Shown one piece after another: positions 51,851 to 60,304 of a DNA stretch of 64,000 nucleotides. The stretch spans positions 62,001 through 126,000 of the forward strand of contig NZ_JAMRXH010000018.1 in NCBI RefSeq assembly GCF_023740735.1, given 5' to 3'. The notes under the pieces were generated by a model. It was not told the DNA's origin and made no database searches. It saw only the letters and a program-made list of their open reading frames with translations. Source of the stretch: Nocardia sp. CDC159. GTDB lineage: Bacteria > Actinomycetota > Actinomycetes > Mycobacteriales > Mycobacteriaceae. Positions within the stretch are counted from its first letter, which is position 1; every line of letters begins with the position of its first letter. The translations under genes were made by a program, and so were the position numbers.

Positions 51851-52357
51851 ATGCGGATGGTTCGACTGGCGGCCGTCGCGCTCGTGCTGTTCGTCGCGGC
51901 CGGATGTGCCTCGGGCGCACCGCAATCGGCGCACAAAGCCCCGGCCGAGGTGAATCAGCTGGACAACTGCGGTCCGCTGGCGGATACCGATATCGCGAAG
52001 CTGGCGCACGCCGAATCCGTACACCCGCAGGGCGGTCCGATCGTCTGCGGCTGGGAGGGCGAGTATCCGGACGGCGGCGGCATCGTCGATATCACCTATG
52101 CGTGGCTGGCCGGGGATTCCCTGCTGCGGGAGAGTCAGGTGGCGGCCGAATTCGGTTATCGCACCGAACATCTGGTGCTGAGCAGTTTCGGCGGGCTGCT
52201 GTGGCGGGATCCGCGCGATCCGGGCAGCTGCGGGGTCTCCGCGGCCGATTCGGGGACCGTCACCTACTGGGTGCAGAACCGCAGCCATGCCGCCGAACCC
52301 GATCCGTGTGCCGCCGCAACGGAATTGGTGCGGTCCACCGTCAAGCTCGACGGCTGA
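51851..52357 (+). CDS. DUF3558-type lipoprotein B
   Basis: A 168-aa protein with lipobox VAAGC (Cys about 19). CGPLADTDIAKLAHA, CGWEGEYPDGGGIVDITYAW and SCGVSAADSGTVTYWVQ run parallel to the upstream gene, so this is a tandem duplication with strong divergence. ATG 51851 gives an ideal signal peptide; GTG 51842, overlapping the previous stop, is an alternative start three residues longer. Ends 1 base before the convergent Hsp70-like gene. Confidence 0.85.
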   Translation: MRMVRLAAVALVLFVAAGCASGAPQSAHKAPAEVNQLDNCGPLADTDIAKLAHAESVHPQGGPIVCGWEGEYPDGGGIVDITYAWLAGDSLLRESQVAAEFGYRTEHLVLSSFGGLLWRDPRDPGSCGVSAADSGTVTYWVQNRSHAAEPDPCAAATELVRSTVKLDG

Positions 52358-52358
52358 C

Positions 52359-53435
52359 TCACCGGGGCGGCAGTCGATCGGGCGTTTCCGCGACCTCCAG
52401 CGGTGAGGCCGGGGTGCCGCCGTGGGTGGCCGGATGCGGCGATTCTCGGTCCGCCACCAGCAATCCCGCGACCGTGGCGCCCAATGTGGCGGTCACGGCG
52501 AGGGCGGCCACCAGCTTGCGCTTGGACACCGGCGACGCACCGGCCGGGCGCAGCGCGGGCACGTTCGAGAACCGCACCCCGCGCACGCGCCGTGCCGAGG
52601 GTAGCTGCGTCGCCATCAGCACCGCGCCGCGCGCGGACACGAATTCCGGTTCCGGATCGTAGATCTGGGGCATATCGAGCAGCTGGGCCAGCGAATCGCG
52701 AATGCCCGGATTGCGGGTGCAGCCGCCCAGCGGCGCCAGCACCTGCGGCGTCACCCCGGCCTCCTCGACCATCTGGCGCACGTACGACACCGAATGGTGG
52801 ATCCCCGCGGCGGCCAGTTCGTTGAAATCGCTGCGGGTCAGCACCATTCGCCGTCCGGTGCGCGGATCGCCCGCGGTCACCACCGGTGAGTCGGTGAGCG
52901 CCTCCTTGTAGGCGCGGCTGGTCGGCTTGTCGATGTGCACCCCGCCGTGCGCGAGTTGCCAGCGCAGCAGGGCGTCGTGCGCGTCGCCGCCCAGCACGGT
53001 GGTCCGGCGGGTGGCCAGGATGGCGTCGGTGCGGCAGTCGGCCTCGGTGATGGTCAGGCCCGAGGCGCCCAGGTCATAGAGGACCACCGCGCCCTCGTCG
53101 GGGAGCTGGCCGCTGAACCGCAGATAGCGCAGCTGGGCCACCGGCTCGTCGACGATGGTCAGGCGGCTGCGCCCCGCGGCGTCTCGGACGGCGTCGGCAT
53201 GCAGCGCGCAGCGGCAGGTGACGGCGATACCGGTGATGAATTCGTCGCGCCGGGTCGCGGCCTCGCGCATGAGCTCGATCGCCTGGAAGACGGGTTCCTC
53301 CACGCCGCCACCCGCCCGCCGCGGCACCGAGCACCGGTCGATCGGGGGCAGATGCGGCTGGTCGGAGTGCGTGAGCATCGCGCGTGCGCCACCAGCGCCC
53401 GCCGACACCCCCAGGACCAGCACCATGGCCTCCAT
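52359..53435 (-). CDS. Membrane-anchored Hsp70/actin-like ATPase-fold protein
   Basis: A 358-aa protein. Motifs suggest a shortened Hsp70 nucleotide-binding fold: VDEPVAQLRYLRF, VVLYDLGASGLTIT (phosphate-2-like), TVLGGDAHDALLRWQL and PLGGCTRNPGIRDSLAQLL (adenosine-site-like GGxxRxPxI). No substrate-binding domain follows; instead comes a basic linker and one membrane helix (about 307-330), then an outside tail. Related mycobacterial proteins occur near type VII secretion genes, but none are seen here. The first phosphate loop (LGVSAGAGGARA) is atypical, so ATPase activity is uncertain. Confidence 0.7.
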   Translation of the reverse strand: MEAMVLVLGVSAGAGGARAMLTHSDQPHLPPIDRCSVPRRAGGGVEEPVFQAIELMREAATRRDEFITGIAVTCRCALHADAVRDAAGRSRLTIVDEPVAQLRYLRFSGQLPDEGAVVLYDLGASGLTITEADCRTDAILATRRTTVLGGDAHDALLRWQLAHGGVHIDKPTSRAYKEALTDSPVVTAGDPRTGRRMVLTRSDFNELAAAGIHHSVSYVRQMVEEAGVTPQVLAPLGGCTRNPGIRDSLAQLLDMPQIYDPEPEFVSARGAVLMATQLPSARRVRGVRFSNVPALRPAGASPVSKRKLVAALAVTATLGATVAGLLVADRESPHPATHGGTPASPLEVAETPDRLPPR

Positions 53436-53510
53436 GGTGAACCTTTTGCGGCCCGTTGGGAAGATGACGGAACGGTAATGTCGCTGGCCGGATGCTGAAA
53501 GGTTATGCCA

Positions 53511-54047
53511 TCAGGCCCATCGCGTCGGCGTGTCGCCCGTGTCGAAGTCGCCCGCTTCCCGGCGGAACTCGGCCAGCAGGCGCAGCAGCGACTGCAGCCG
53601 GTCGGGCGGCAGACCCGGCCGGGCGAAGACCTTCGCATTCAGCGCGGTGGTCGCCCGCGCCACCAATTCGCGTCCGGCATCGGTGATCTCGATGAGGGTT
53701 GCCCGGCGATCGCTGGGATGCGGGACGCGCTTGACCAGCCGCGCCGACTCCAGCCGGTCCACGGTATTGGTCACGCTGGTGGGATGCACCTGTAAGCGGG
53801 CGCTGGCGGTGGCCATCGGCAGCGCGCCGGTCTTGGAAAAGCTGAGCAGCGCCAGCAGTTCGTATCGGGAAAAGGTCAATCCGGACGGTCGCAGCGCCTC
53901 GTCCACCCGCGCCATCACGATCTGCTGCGCCCGCACCAGCGAGGTCACCGCCGCCATACCGTCGGCGACCTCACCCCAGCCGTGCGCGGTCCATTGTCGA
54001 TGGGCCTCCTCGATGGGATCCAGGGGAAGCGGACGGGGCGTAGCCAT
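53511..54047 (-). CDS. MarR-family regulator
   Basis: A 178-aa winged-helix protein: LTFSRYELLALLSFSKTGALPM, ARLQVHPTSVTNTVDRLESARLVKRV and DRRATLIEITDAGRELV. It resembles the actinobacterial MarR group with the VHPTSVTNTVDRLE recognition helix. ATG 54047 has TACACT (54059-54054 on this strand) 6 bases upstream: leaderless. No inducible target is obvious; the Hsp70-like gene lies 75 bases downstream. Confidence 0.9.
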   Translation of the reverse strand: MATPRPLPLDPIEEAHRQWTAHGWGEVADGMAAVTSLVRAQQIVMARVDEALRPSGLTFSRYELLALLSFSKTGALPMATASARLQVHPTSVTNTVDRLESARLVKRVPHPSDRRATLIEITDAGRELVARATTALNAKVFARPGLPPDRLQSLLRLLAEFRREAGDFDTGDTPTRWA

Positions 54048-54143
54048 ATGCCGAGTGTATTTGCTGCCCTGCCCGATTTTTCGGATCATGCTGAGAACAA
54101 CCATCGGCACCCGCCCTCCCACCCGGCACGATGGGTATCGCAA

Positions 54144-54214
54144 GCGGGCGTGCCTGAGTGGTTAGGGAGCGGTCTGCAAAACCGTATACGCGGGTTCGAT
54201 TCCCGCCGCTCGCT
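54144..54214 (+). tRNA. tRNA-Cys (GCA)
   Basis: A 71-base cloverleaf: acceptor GCGGGCG (54144-54150) pairs with CGCTCGC (54207-54213, one G-U). Anticodon stem GCGGT/ACCGT encloses loop CTGCAAA with anticodon GCA. T arm GCGGG-TTCGATT-CCCGC. Discriminator is T (54214), as expected for Cys. CCA is not encoded. Confidence 0.97.
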
Positions 54215-54224
54215 CTGTGTTTCT

Positions 54225-54320
54225 GCGGCGGCTCCGCCGCCGCGGGTTTGCGGTGGCCGCAGGCTCACCGTTCCGCAAACCTTTCGGGGTCGGCGAATTC
54301 GTCAGGTGAGCCCCGAAAGG
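54225..54320. terminator. Group of three inverted repeats between tRNA-Cys and the phosphoesterase
   Basis: GCGGCG-GCTC-CGCCGC (54225-54240), GTTTGCGG/CCGCAAAC (54246-54253 with 54273-54280) and CCTTTCGGGG/CCCCGAAAGG (54280-54289 with 54311-54320). The last two share base 54280, and the last arm lies within the final codons of the convergent phosphoesterase gene. Probably termination of both transcripts; no long U tract. Confidence 0.55.
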
Positions 54321-55711
54321 TCCCGGAGTACAACGTGGTTGCGGTCGGCGGTGGTGCCGAGGGTGTATTCCGGGATGAGGCCGAAGTATTCGGCGCGGGT
54401 GCGGGTGCTCCAGCGGCGGGCCTCGGGGGTGCGGGTTTTGTAGAAGTTGGCCTGGTAGCCGCCCTCGTAGAGGTGGAGCAGGGTGTAGCCGCCCGGATAT
54501 TCCTTCACCGCGGCGACCTCGAGGAATTCGACGGGCAGCGGGATGTCGGGGCGGGTGCGGCGATTGCGATGGGTGTGGCCGCTGTGCTGGAGGAAGACGC
54601 CGGGGGCGGATCGGTACAGGGATTGGAGTTCGGCGGCGTCGGCGCGGTTCAGCACGAAATCCGGGCCGCCGATATTGGATATCGCGGATTCGAAGGTGAC
54701 GGGATGGTGGCCGAAGACCAGGGTCGGGCGGTCGGGATCGGCGGCCAGAACGGTGCGCAGCCGGTCGAACTGGGACCGGTCGATGGTTCCACCCGCCGCG
54801 TCGAGTGCGGTGGTGTCCAGCCCGAGCAGGCGCAGGCCGCCGAGGTCGTGCAGGAGCAGTTCGCCCCGGGCCGGGAACGACTCACCCCAGCAGTCGTGGT
54901 GATCGGTATCGGCGACGATCGGGCAGCCCGCATACTCCGCGCCCACATGCGGCCGATCGTGATTGCCGCGGGTGGCGAACCAGTCTCGGCCCGCGACGCC
55001 CCAATCGTCGAGCATGCCGCGGACGCCGCGGGTTTGCCCGGGTGTGGCCTCCGCGGTGAGGTCGCCCGCGAGGAGCAGCTGATCCGCACCGCGGTCGGGG
55101 CGGCGCAGATCGTCGAGCAGTGCCGCGAGCATCACCTCCGGATAGGGCGGCAGCCCGGGTTCCTGGCGCACGCCCGGCGGCAGTCCGGCCGCGATGAGCC
55201 CGCTCACCTCCTCCCCGAAATGCACGTCGTTGCACAGCGCGAGCGTCCGCAACAACCGCCCGGGCGGTGGGGTGAGCGTGGTGAATTCGCCGATACATTC
55301 GGGCGAACCGGGCATCCTGGTCGCCACATTCGGCGCGGGAACGGCGCGTACCCCGTGGGACAGAGCCTCGAAGCGATAGGCGCGGCCGGGCTCGAGGCCG
55401 GTGATCTCCGCGAAGTGATAGGGGGTCGGCTCGGGATCGGCGAACAGCACGCGCGCGGGCGCGGACGAATCCGCCGGGGCCACCCGGACTTCCGAATCGG
55501 CCGCCAGCGGCGCGCGCCCGTCGGCGGTCAGCGTCGTCCAGGTCAGCACGGCCGAGGTGGCGGTGACGGTCACCAGCTCCAGATCCGTCGCCAGCAGTGA
55601 ATTCCCCTGCGCCCGAGCGGAACCCGCGCCACGCTGGACCAGCAGCGGCAGCGCGGCCGTCATGCCCAAGGCGCTCAGTACCATTCGGCGGCTCGGTCCA
55701 CAGCAGCTCAT
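54302..55711 (-). CDS. Exported calcineurin-like metallophosphoesterase
   Basis: A 469-aa protein: twin-arginine-like signal (GPSRRMVLSALGMTAALPLL), N-terminal fibronectin III-like domain of about 110 residues (VTATSAVLTWTTL, GLEPGRAYRFEA), then the metallophosphoesterase core with CNDVHFGEE, LLLAGDLT, TRGNHDRPH, FGHHPV and QHSGHTHRN. The layout recalls purple acid phosphatase-like extracellular phosphatases. ATG 55711 has GGGAGG 6 bases upstream. The substrate is unknown. Confidence 0.9.
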   Translation of the reverse strand: MSCCGPSRRMVLSALGMTAALPLLVQRGAGSARAQGNSLLATDLELVTVTATSAVLTWTTLTADGRAPLAADSEVRVAPADSSAPARVLFADPEPTPYHFAEITGLEPGRAYRFEALSHGVRAVPAPNVATRMPGSPECIGEFTTLTPPPGRLLRTLALCNDVHFGEEVSGLIAAGLPPGVRQEPGLPPYPEVMLAALLDDLRRPDRGADQLLLAGDLTAEATPGQTRGVRGMLDDWGVAGRDWFATRGNHDRPHVGAEYAGCPIVADTDHHDCWGESFPARGELLLHDLGGLRLLGLDTTALDAAGGTIDRSQFDRLRTVLAADPDRPTLVFGHHPVTFESAISNIGGPDFVLNRADAAELQSLYRSAPGVFLQHSGHTHRNRRTRPDIPLPVEFLEVAAVKEYPGGYTLLHLYEGGYQANFYKTRTPEARRWSTRTRAEYFGLIPEYTLGTTADRNHVVLRDLSGLT

Positions 55712-55902
55712 TGATCCTCCCTCGACAAGCGCGACCAGGGAATCGACGGTCCATCTGCACCATACGGCCGGGTGGGCGCCGCGGTCGCGGCGTTCGCCGG
55801 GGCGATCACCGCCCGTAACCTGCCGCTCGCCGATTCCGGTTTCGACGGCGATTCGGTCTCGACACGCGAGCGCACACTGCGCACTCCCATGGCACCGAGT
55901 AC

Positions 55903-55921
55903 GTTGGTTAGCCAAACCTCA
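55903..55921. promoter_or_regulatory. IdeR/DtxR-type iron box
   Basis: GTTGGTTAGCCAAACCTCA matches the 19-bp DtxR/IdeR consensus TTAGGTTAGSCTAACCTAA at about 15 positions by eye, with both half-sites recognisable. It lies 37 bases before the start of the iron-type ABC importer operon, a position that predicts repression by Fe(II)-IdeR. Confidence 0.75.
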
Positions 55922-55958
55922 TAGGCAGCCCGATTTCCGTGCGAAAGGAGGGCCCACG

Positions 55959-56975
55959 GTGGCCCGATGGAAATTGCTGACCGGTGCGCTGGCGGCACTG
56001 TCCGTGCTCGCGGCCACCACGGCCTGCTCGAACGCGACCGAGGACGACAACGAGATCCTGGTCTACAACGCCCAGCACGAGTCGCTGACCAAGGAGTGGG
56101 CCGCGGCCTTCACCAAGCAGACCGGCGTCAAGGTCACCCTGCGCAACGGCGGCGACACCGATCTGGCCAACCAGCTGGTGGCCGAGGGAAAGAACTCGCC
56201 CGCCGACGTTTTCCTCACCGAGAATTCCCCGGCCATGGCCCTGGTCGAGGACGCGGACCTGTTCGCCGATATCGATAGGGACACCCTCGCGCAGATCCCC
56301 GAGCAGTACCGCCCCTCGACCGGCAAGTGGGTCGGCGTCGCGGCGCGCTCGACGGTCTTCGTCTACAACCGGGCCAAGCTGCCGCAGGATCAGCTGCCCG
56401 CCTCGCTGCTGGATCTGGCCCAGCCGCAGTGGAAGGGCCGCTGGACCGCGGGCACCTCCGGTGCGGACTTCCAGGCCATCGTCGCGGCGCTGCTGGAGCT
56501 GAAGGGCGAGGACACCACCAGGGCATGGCTGCGGGGCATGAAGGCCAACGCCCCCGCCTCGCAGAACAACACCACCGCCATGAAGAACGTCAACAACGGG
56601 CAGTTCGACGGCGCGGTGATCTACCACTACTACTGGTACCGCGATCAGGCGGCCACCAAGGAGAACAGCGGCAATACCGAGTTGCACTACTTCAAGAATC
56701 AGGATCCGGGCGCGTTCGTGTCCACCTCCGGCGGCGGCGTGCTGAAGTCCAGTAAGAAGCAGCAGAACGCGCAGAAGTTCGTCAGGTTCATCACCGGCAC
56801 GGCCGGGCAGGCGGTGCTGCGCGACGGCACCTCGATGGAGTATCCGGTCTCGGTCGACGTGGCGGCCAATCCGGCGCTGCCGCCGCTGGACAGCCTGCAG
56901 GCGCCCAAGATCGATCCGAGTCGACTGGAGGCCAAGAAGGTGCACCAGCTCATGACCGAAGCGGGTCTGCTCTGA
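55959..56975 (+). CDS. Iron(III) ABC transporter substrate-binding lipoprotein
   Basis: A 338-aa lipoprotein (lipobox TTAC, Cys about 23) of the FbpA/FutA/SfuA family: ILVYNAQHESLTKEWAAAF, DVFLTENSPAMALVEDADLF, GVAARSTVFVYNRAKL, and Tyr pair in VIYHYYWYRDQ that would bind Fe(III) in this family. GTG 55959 has AAGGAGG about 6 bases upstream. First gene of the three-gene importer under the IdeR-like box. Confidence 0.92.
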   Translation: MARWKLLTGALAALSVLAATTACSNATEDDNEILVYNAQHESLTKEWAAAFTKQTGVKVTLRNGGDTDLANQLVAEGKNSPADVFLTENSPAMALVEDADLFADIDRDTLAQIPEQYRPSTGKWVGVAARSTVFVYNRAKLPQDQLPASLLDLAQPQWKGRWTAGTSGADFQAIVAALLELKGEDTTRAWLRGMKANAPASQNNTTAMKNVNNGQFDGAVIYHYYWYRDQAATKENSGNTELHYFKNQDPGAFVSTSGGGVLKSSKKQQNAQKFVRFITGTAGQAVLRDGTSMEYPVSVDVAANPALPPLDSLQAPKIDPSRLEAKKVHQLMTEAGLL

Positions 56976-58519
56976 CCGTCGCGGTCGGAACCGCCCGGGC
57001 CGGTCGGCCCGGGCTCGCGGTCACGGGCATCGTACTGCTGCTGGTGGCGGCGACGTTCGTGCCGCTGGGCTATATCGTGGCCACGCTGTTCTCGGTCGGG
57101 CTGGACGAGGCCGCCCGGCTGGTGTTCCGGCCGCGGGTCGGCGAATTACTGCGCAACACCGCCGGTTTGGTGGTGCTCACGGTGCCGGTGTGTGTCGCGC
57201 TCGGCGTCGGGCTGGCCTGGTTGGTGGAGCGCACCGATGTGCCCGGGGCGGGCTGGTGGGGACCGATTCTGGCCGCGCCGCTGGCGGTTCCGGCGTTCGT
57301 GAACAGCTACGGCTGGGTCAGCGTGTTCCCCGCGCTGCACGGGCTGGGGGCGGGGGTGCTGATTACCTCGATGTCGTATTTCCCGCTGGTGTATCTGCCC
57401 GTGGCGGCGACGCTGCGGCGGCTGGATCCGGCGGTGGAGGAGTCCGCGCGGGCGCTGGGGTCGGGGTCGGTGGCGGTCTTCGCGCGCATCGTGCTGCCGC
57501 AGCTGCGATTGGCGATTCTCGGTGGGGCGCTGCTCATCTCGCTGCATCTGCTGGCGGAGTACGGCGCGTTCGTGATGGTGCGCTTCGACACCTTCACCAC
57601 GGCGATCTTCGAGCAGTATCAGTCCAGTTTCGCGGGGGCCGCGGGCAGCATGCTGGCGGGGGTGCTGGTGCTGTGCTGTCTGGTCCTGCTGGGTGGGGAG
57701 GCGGCCGTGCGGGGGCGGGCGCGGTATGCCCGGGTGGGCGGTGGTGCGCCGCGTGCCGCGACCCGGGTTCGATTGGGCGGCATCGCGATTCCGGCGCTGG
57801 GGGTGCTCGGCGCGGTGCTGGTGGCCGCGCTGGGTGTCCCGCTGTGGACGGTGTTGCGCTGGCTGCGGATCGGCGGGGCGGCGGTGTGGGATGTCGATTC
57901 GATCGGTGAATCCCTCGCCCAGACAGTGGGTTTGGCGGCCACCGCAGCGGTGGTCACTACGCTGTGCGCATTTCCCGTGGCGTGGATCGCGGTGCGGTCG
58001 CAATCGGTGTTCGCGCGAATCGTCGAGGGCTGCAACTACATCACCAGTTCGCTGCCCGGCATCGTGATCGCGCTGGCCATGGTCACCTTGACCATTCGCT
58101 GGCTGCCCGGCGTGTACCAGACCGCGACCATGGTGCTCGCGGCCTATACGCTCATGTTCCTGCCCCGGGCGCTGGTGAGTGTGCGGGCCGGGCTGGCACA
58201 GGTGCCCATCGGCCTGGAGGAGGTGTCGCGGGCGCTGGGGAAATCGGGCCCGGTCACCTTCCTACGGGTGACGCTGCGGCTGAGCGCGCCCGCCGCGGCG
58301 GCGTCGGCGGCGCTGGTATTCGTAGCGGTGGCCACCGAGCTGACGGCCACGCTGCTCCTGGCCCCCAATGGGACTCGTACCCTCGCGATGGGATTCTGGT
58401 CGGCCTCGGGTGAACTGGATTACGCGGGTGCGGCACCCTATGCGCTGATCATGATCGTGGTGGCGATCCCGGTGACGTATGTGCTGTTCACTCAATCCAG
58501 GAAGGCGGCCGGGCTATGA
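56972..58519 (+). CDS. Iron(III) ABC transporter permease (FbpB/SfuB type)
   Basis: A fused-type permease with two binding-protein-dependent transport domains, about 12 helices and two EAA loops (ESARALGSGSVAVFARIVLPQL and EVSRALGKSGPVTFLRVTLRL). The first ATG/GTG in frame (GTG 57044) lies inside the first membrane helix, which would be clipped. In frame from 56972, a CTG overlapping the upstream stop (CTGA) gives LTVAVGTARAGRPGLAVTGI, a normal cytoplasmic lead-in, and 515 aa. I therefore place the start at CTG 56972, with caution. Confidence 0.85.
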   Translation: MTVAVGTARAGRPGLAVTGIVLLLVAATFVPLGYIVATLFSVGLDEAARLVFRPRVGELLRNTAGLVVLTVPVCVALGVGLAWLVERTDVPGAGWWGPILAAPLAVPAFVNSYGWVSVFPALHGLGAGVLITSMSYFPLVYLPVAATLRRLDPAVEESARALGSGSVAVFARIVLPQLRLAILGGALLISLHLLAEYGAFVMVRFDTFTTAIFEQYQSSFAGAAGSMLAGVLVLCCLVLLGGEAAVRGRARYARVGGGAPRAATRVRLGGIAIPALGVLGAVLVAALGVPLWTVLRWLRIGGAAVWDVDSIGESLAQTVGLAATAAVVTTLCAFPVAWIAVRSQSVFARIVEGCNYITSSLPGIVIALAMVTLTIRWLPGVYQTATMVLAAYTLMFLPRALVSVRAGLAQVPIGLEEVSRALGKSGPVTFLRVTLRLSAPAAAASAALVFVAVATELTATLLLAPNGTRTLAMGFWSASGELDYAGAAPYALIMIVVAIPVTYVLFTQSRKAAGL

Positions 58520-59625
58520 GCCGCCTGGTGGTTTCCGAGGTGGCGAAGTCGTTCGGCGGCGCGCGGGTGCTCGACGGCATCGGCCTCGAGGTGCCCGACG
58601 GCACCTCGACGGCCGTGGTCGGCTCCTCCGGCTGCGGGAAGACCACGCTGCTGCGGGTGATCGCGGGATTCGAGACGCCCGATGCGGGTTCGGTGTCCAT
58701 CGGCGGGAAAGTTGTTGCCCGCCAAGGGTTTCGCAAGCCCGCGCATCGTCGCAATGTCGGGTACGTGGCCCAGGACGGCGCGCTGTTCCCGCATCTGACC
58801 GTGGGACAGAACATCGCCTACGGGCTGGGCGGCGTGGCCGGGTGGCGGCGGCATCGCGATCGGGTGATCGAACTGCTGGAGATGGTGTCGCTGGACGCCT
58901 CCTATGCACGGCGCCGACCGCACGAACTGTCCGGTGGCCAGCAGCAGCGCGTCGCGCTGGCCCGGGCCATGGCGCGGCGGCCGCAGGTGATGCTGTTGGA
59001 CGAGCCGTTCAGCGCGCTGGACACCGGCCTGCGCGCGGCGACCCGCCAGGCCGTCGCGCAGACGCTGCGCACGGCCGAAATGACCAGCATTCTGGTGACC
59101 CACGACCAGGAGGAGGCGCTGTCGTTCGCCGATCAGGTCGCCGTCATGTGCGCGGGGCGGTTCACCCAGGTGGGCCCGCCCGAAGAGGTCTATGCCGCTC
59201 CGGCCGACCTGTTCACGGCCCAATTTCTCGGCGACTGCGTACTTTTGGACGCTGTGGTCGTCGACGGAGTGGCCGAAAGCGTGCTGGGCCGCACGCCCGT
59301 CCAGCCCGACGCCCCCGTCGGCGCGGTGACGCTCATGTTGCGACCGGAGCAGCTGATCGCGCACCCGGTCTCCGACAACGCCGCGGGCACCGCGACCGTG
59401 CGCTCCGCCGAATTCCGCGGTGCCGACATCATCCTCACCATCGCCCTCGACGGCCGCGCCGAACCTATCCACGTCCGTCGCATCGGCATGGGAGCCCCGC
59501 CCGTCGGAAGTCGAGTGAGCCTGGCGACAACTGGCCCGGCAACGGCTTTCGGCCCCTCCGACAGTGCGGATTCGCGCCGGACGGAGTCCGTGGGGGTCGG
59601 AACTCAATCCGGCCGACGGCAATAG
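58516..59625 (+). CDS. Iron(III) ABC transporter ATP-binding protein
   Basis: A 369-aa ATPase: Walker A GSSGCGKTT (36-44), signature LSGGQQQRVALARAM, Walker B MLLDEPFSALD, switch His in LVTHDQEEAL. The C-terminal TOBE-like regulatory domain (from about 255; LMLRPEQLIAHPV) is typical of FbpC. ATGA overlap with the permease. The C-terminal 30 residues are polar and overlap the convergent methyltransferase gene by 22 bases. Confidence 0.94.
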   Translation: MSRLVVSEVAKSFGGARVLDGIGLEVPDGTSTAVVGSSGCGKTTLLRVIAGFETPDAGSVSIGGKVVARQGFRKPAHRRNVGYVAQDGALFPHLTVGQNIAYGLGGVAGWRRHRDRVIELLEMVSLDASYARRRPHELSGGQQQRVALARAMARRPQVMLLDEPFSALDTGLRAATRQAVAQTLRTAEMTSILVTHDQEEALSFADQVAVMCAGRFTQVGPPEEVYAAPADLFTAQFLGDCVLLDAVVVDGVAESVLGRTPVQPDAPVGAVTLMLRPEQLIAHPVSDNAAGTATVRSAEFRGADIILTIALDGRAEPIHVRRIGMGAPPVGSRVSLATTGPATAFGPSDSADSRRTESVGVGTQSGRRQ

Positions 59626-60239
59626 ACGAACAAGTGCGGCTCGGGTAGCGCGTCCTCGTGATCGGGCCGGAACGTGCTCTCCCGCGCCTCGACCACCTCC
59701 AGCCCGGCATCGCCGAGCCTGGCCACGAAATCCGCCGCGGCATAACTGCTCACCCGTGCCGGGTGGCCCATGAACACGATGTCGGCCTGCTCGGCATCGA
59801 CGGGAACGGTTGCCGCGACCAGGTATCCGCCGGGGCGCAGCCAGGTCGCGATGCGGACGAGAGCCGCATCGATGTCGGCGCGGGGCATCTGCAGCAGCGG
59901 GAAGAAGGCGCAGATCGCGTCGAAGCTCGCCGGTTCGGCGGAGAACTCCCGGACATCGGCCCGATGGAAGGTGGCGGCGGGGACCCGCTGCCGGGCGAGT
60001 TCGATCATGACGGGGGACACGTCGATGCCCTCCACCCGAAAGCCGCTGTCGGACAGGATGCGTGCGGTCGGTATGCCGGTGCCGCTGCCCACGTCGAGCA
60101 CGCGTGCCCCCGCCCGAAGTCGCCCGCGGAGCCAATCCAGGGCGGCATGCTGCTCGGGTAGTTCGGCGTAGGCACGCTCGTAGTCCACGCCGAGGGTGTC
60201 GAAGAGCTGGGCTGCCGACAGCGGCACATCGGGCGACAT
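59604..60239 (-). CDS. SAM-dependent methyltransferase, class I
   Basis: A 211-aa methyltransferase of type 11/25: motif I VLDVGSGTGIPTARIL, acidic loop GIDVSPVMIELAR, DVREFSAEPASFDAICAFFPLLQM and LRPGGYLVAATVP. Starts ATG 60239. The acceptor substrate is unknown. Upstream lies 65 bp to the FAD monooxygenase on the same strand, so they may be co-transcribed, as in small-molecule tailoring pairs. Confidence 0.88.
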   Translation of the reverse strand: MSPDVPLSAAQLFDTLGVDYERAYAELPEQHAALDWLRGRLRAGARVLDVGSGTGIPTARILSDSGFRVEGIDVSPVMIELARQRVPAATFHRADVREFSAEPASFDAICAFFPLLQMPRADIDAALVRIATWLRPGGYLVAATVPVDAEQADIVFMGHPARVSSYAAADFVARLGDAGLEVVEARESTFRPDHEDALPEPHLFVYCRRPD

Positions 60240-60304
60240 GGTGGGAAGTGTCCACCGTCGCGGTGGCGGTGGCGGGCGTTTCCCTCGAAATGACCGCGGG
60301 GCGG

